5,954 bases of DNA, from assembly GCA_902791885.1 (NCBI GenBank), contig CADAXO010000063.1, positions 10,501 to 16,454 of the forward strand, given 5' to 3'. The translations under genes were made by a program, and so were the position numbers. Source of the DNA: Oscillospiraceae bacterium (GTDB taxonomy: Bacteria; Bacillota_A; Clostridia; Saccharofermentanales; Saccharofermentanaceae). The notes under the pieces were generated by a model that worked only from the letters and a program-made list of their open reading frames with translations, was not told where the DNA came from and ran no database searches. Shown here piece by piece: positions 4,443 to 5,954 of this stretch; the stretch's first letter is position 1; the number at the start of each line of letters is the position of its first letter.

Positions 4443-5954
4443 TCGACTTAGCTACTGCGTCGAACTGATCCTGTATATTCTTGTCAGGTTCCTTTGTAAT
4501 AAGAGAAACCACGATTACAAGGATTACGTTCAGGATGAAAGCGGGAAGCAGCTCATAAATATTGAGCCATGTGTCAGCGAACTGAACTCTGACGATGAAC
4601 TTCCAGATGAAGATCAAAGCACCTCCGCCGATCATTCCGCTTAAGATACCCCACTTGTTTGCTCTCTTCCAGAACAAAGCGAAAAGTATTGCAGGTCCGA
4701 ATGTGGCACCGAAGCCCGCCCAAGCGAAGGATACGATCCTGAATACGGAAGAATCAGGATTCAGTGCAAGGAATACTGCGACAGCCGAAATTACAAGAAC
4801 CATTACACGTGCAAGCCAGATAGATGTCTTCTGACTGATCTTAACTCCGAAGAATTCCTGAACAATATTCTGTGTAACGGAAGATGTAGCAGCAAGAAGC
4901 TGTGAATCGGAAGTGGACATTGCGGATGCGAGGATACCTGCAAGGATTACACCGCCTACGATAGCGGGAAGCACTCCGTAAGTAGAGATCTTCTGAGCAA
5001 TATCGATAATGATACGCTCGGCATCGGATGTAGCAGCATACTCAGGAACAACACCGCTCTTCATAAGAGAATAGCCGCATACACCGATAAGAATTGCTAC
5101 GCTCATTGAGATAACAACCCAGATCGAACCGACTCTTCTTGAGATATGAAGCTTGTTCTCATCCTCGATAGCCATAAATCGAAGAATGATATGAGGCATT
5201 CCGAAGTAACCTAAGCCCCATGCAAGTGTAGATGCGATGGGAAGTGCACCGTATGAACCGACAGAACCGTCAGTTACGTTACAGCCCTTAAAGATATCAA
5301 GGAAACCTTCGACGCTCTTTGCGTTACCGAAGATTGTGTCGGCACCGCACACCTTAAAGGAGAATCCGAGTACGACTACAAGAGCTATCGTCATGATAAT
5401 ACTCTGGATAAAGTCAGTTGTTGAAGCGGCAAGGAATCCGCCGAGGATACAGTAAAGAGCTATAACCAAAGCACAGATAACCATTGCGGTTAAGTAGTCA
5501 ATATTGAAGATCGATGAGAACAGCTTACCGCAGCCTACGAAGCCTGAAGCTGTATAAGGAACGAAGAAAACTACGATGAAGATCGCAGAGATCAAAGTAA
5601 GGATCTTGTTATCGTCACCGAATCTTTTCGAGAAGAAGTCAGGGATAGTAACAGCAGACACGAAGTCTCTTAGCAACAAAAAGCCAGTTAAGATACGTAC
5701 CGATCGCAAGACCTATGGCTGTCCATGTGGCTTCTGCAAGGCCCGTGATAAGAGCAAGACCCGGAAGTCCCAACAGAAGCCATGAACTCATGTCCGATGC
5801 CTCTGCGCTCATCGCAGTTACAAGCGGTCCGAGTTTTCTTCCGCCGAGATAGAAGTCATCAGTGCTCTTATTCTTCTTACTGAATACAGCACCGATCACG
5901 ATCATCATAATCAGATAACAAATTATGGTGATCAGAATGAAAATTGATGTAGAA
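4435..5954 (-). pseudogene. putP: Sodium/proline symporter PutP, interrupted by a frameshift (5' end beyond the window)
   Basis: Two minus-strand frames together make one PutP of the sodium:solute symporter family, which imports proline with Na+ through the cytoplasmic membrane. The upstream part (5953-5660, 98 codons, no start in view) has helix 1, then STDDFYLGGRKLGP and SAEASDMSSWLLLGLPG, the sodium and substrate region, and ends at VAKRLR. The downstream part (5655-4435, 406 residues) begins AVTIPDFF and carries the remaining helices, including GWGLGYFGMPH-like sequence in LAWGLGYFGMPH, AMSTSDSQLL (sodium-site helix 8) and SFAWAGFGATFGP. Family members have about eight residues between RLR and A(V/L)T(I/L)PD(F/Y); here only four bases remain, so about 20 bp appear missing and the frame shifts. 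The first frame then ends after five or six wrong residues at 5641-5639. Everything else is intact, so the damage is recent or an assembly error. The 3' end overlaps the dehydrogenase gene by eight bases in convergent orientation. Identity firm; status less so. Confidence 0.88.

Noticed and set aside
5639..5709. Programmed ribosomal frameshift in putP
   Set aside because: No slippery run at the junction, and residues conserved in the family are missing, which a frameshift alone would not explain; deletion or assembly error fits better.
4435..5709. Downstream putP frame as a separate 424-residue gene starting at the TTG at 5709
   Set aside because: The first residues up to about 5660 are out-of-frame reading of the upstream PutP helix, and there is no convincing ribosome site; it is the 3' part of the same gene.
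1..5954. CRISPR array, insertion sequence, toxin-antitoxin or defence system
   Set aside because: No regular repeats, terminal inverted repeats, transposase or related protein motifs were seen on either strand.

Overview
The window looks like ordinary chromosomal DNA from a Gram-positive, Clostridia-type member of the Bacillota. Supporting signs are strong Shine-Dalgarno sites of the AAGGAG/GAGGT kind, good sigma-A promoters, a SpoIIIE/FtsK-type translocase with a four- or five-helix membrane domain, a PutP-type symporter of the Gram-positive sort, and moderate base composition. The exact genus cannot be told from this sequence.

Layout, left to right. Positions 1-2639 hold a tightly packed minus-strand operon, read in the order proC (pyrroline-5-carboxylate reductase), rnhA (ribonuclease HI), an ADP-ribose-pyrophosphatase-type Nudix hydrolase, and ftsK/spoIIIE (only the N-terminal membrane part and start of the linker, cut by the window edge). 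Successive genes overlap by 1, 1 and 4 bases, so they are probably translationally coupled and transcribed from the promoter just upstream of proC. A tRNA-Trp(CCA) gene lies on the plus strand at 2732-2806, divergent from proC, with its own near-consensus promoter interleaved with the proC promoter.

Positions 2743-3651 carry an unrecognised minus-strand gene for a single-pass membrane protein. Its reading frame runs antisense through nearly the whole tRNA, so its last 20 residues are tRNA complement. It is divergent from a plus-strand short-chain dehydrogenase (3750-4442) that resembles YmfI, the EF-P 5-aminopentanone reductase. The two promoters between them are again interleaved, and a 7-bp inverted repeat flanks that core. 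The dehydrogenase converges on putP (Na+/proline symporter, minus strand, 4435 to beyond 5954), and the two coding regions overlap by 8 bp. The putP reading frame is broken near 5656-5659 by what looks like a deletion of about 20 bp.

The genes are mostly housekeeping: proline synthesis and uptake, RNA/DNA hybrid removal, nucleotide clean-up, chromosome translocation, and tryptophan decoding. I see no mobile element, CRISPR array, toxin-antitoxin pair or defence system, and nothing amounting to a new system. The items most worth checking are the broken putP, the protein/tRNA antisense overlap, and the two interleaved divergent promoter regions.
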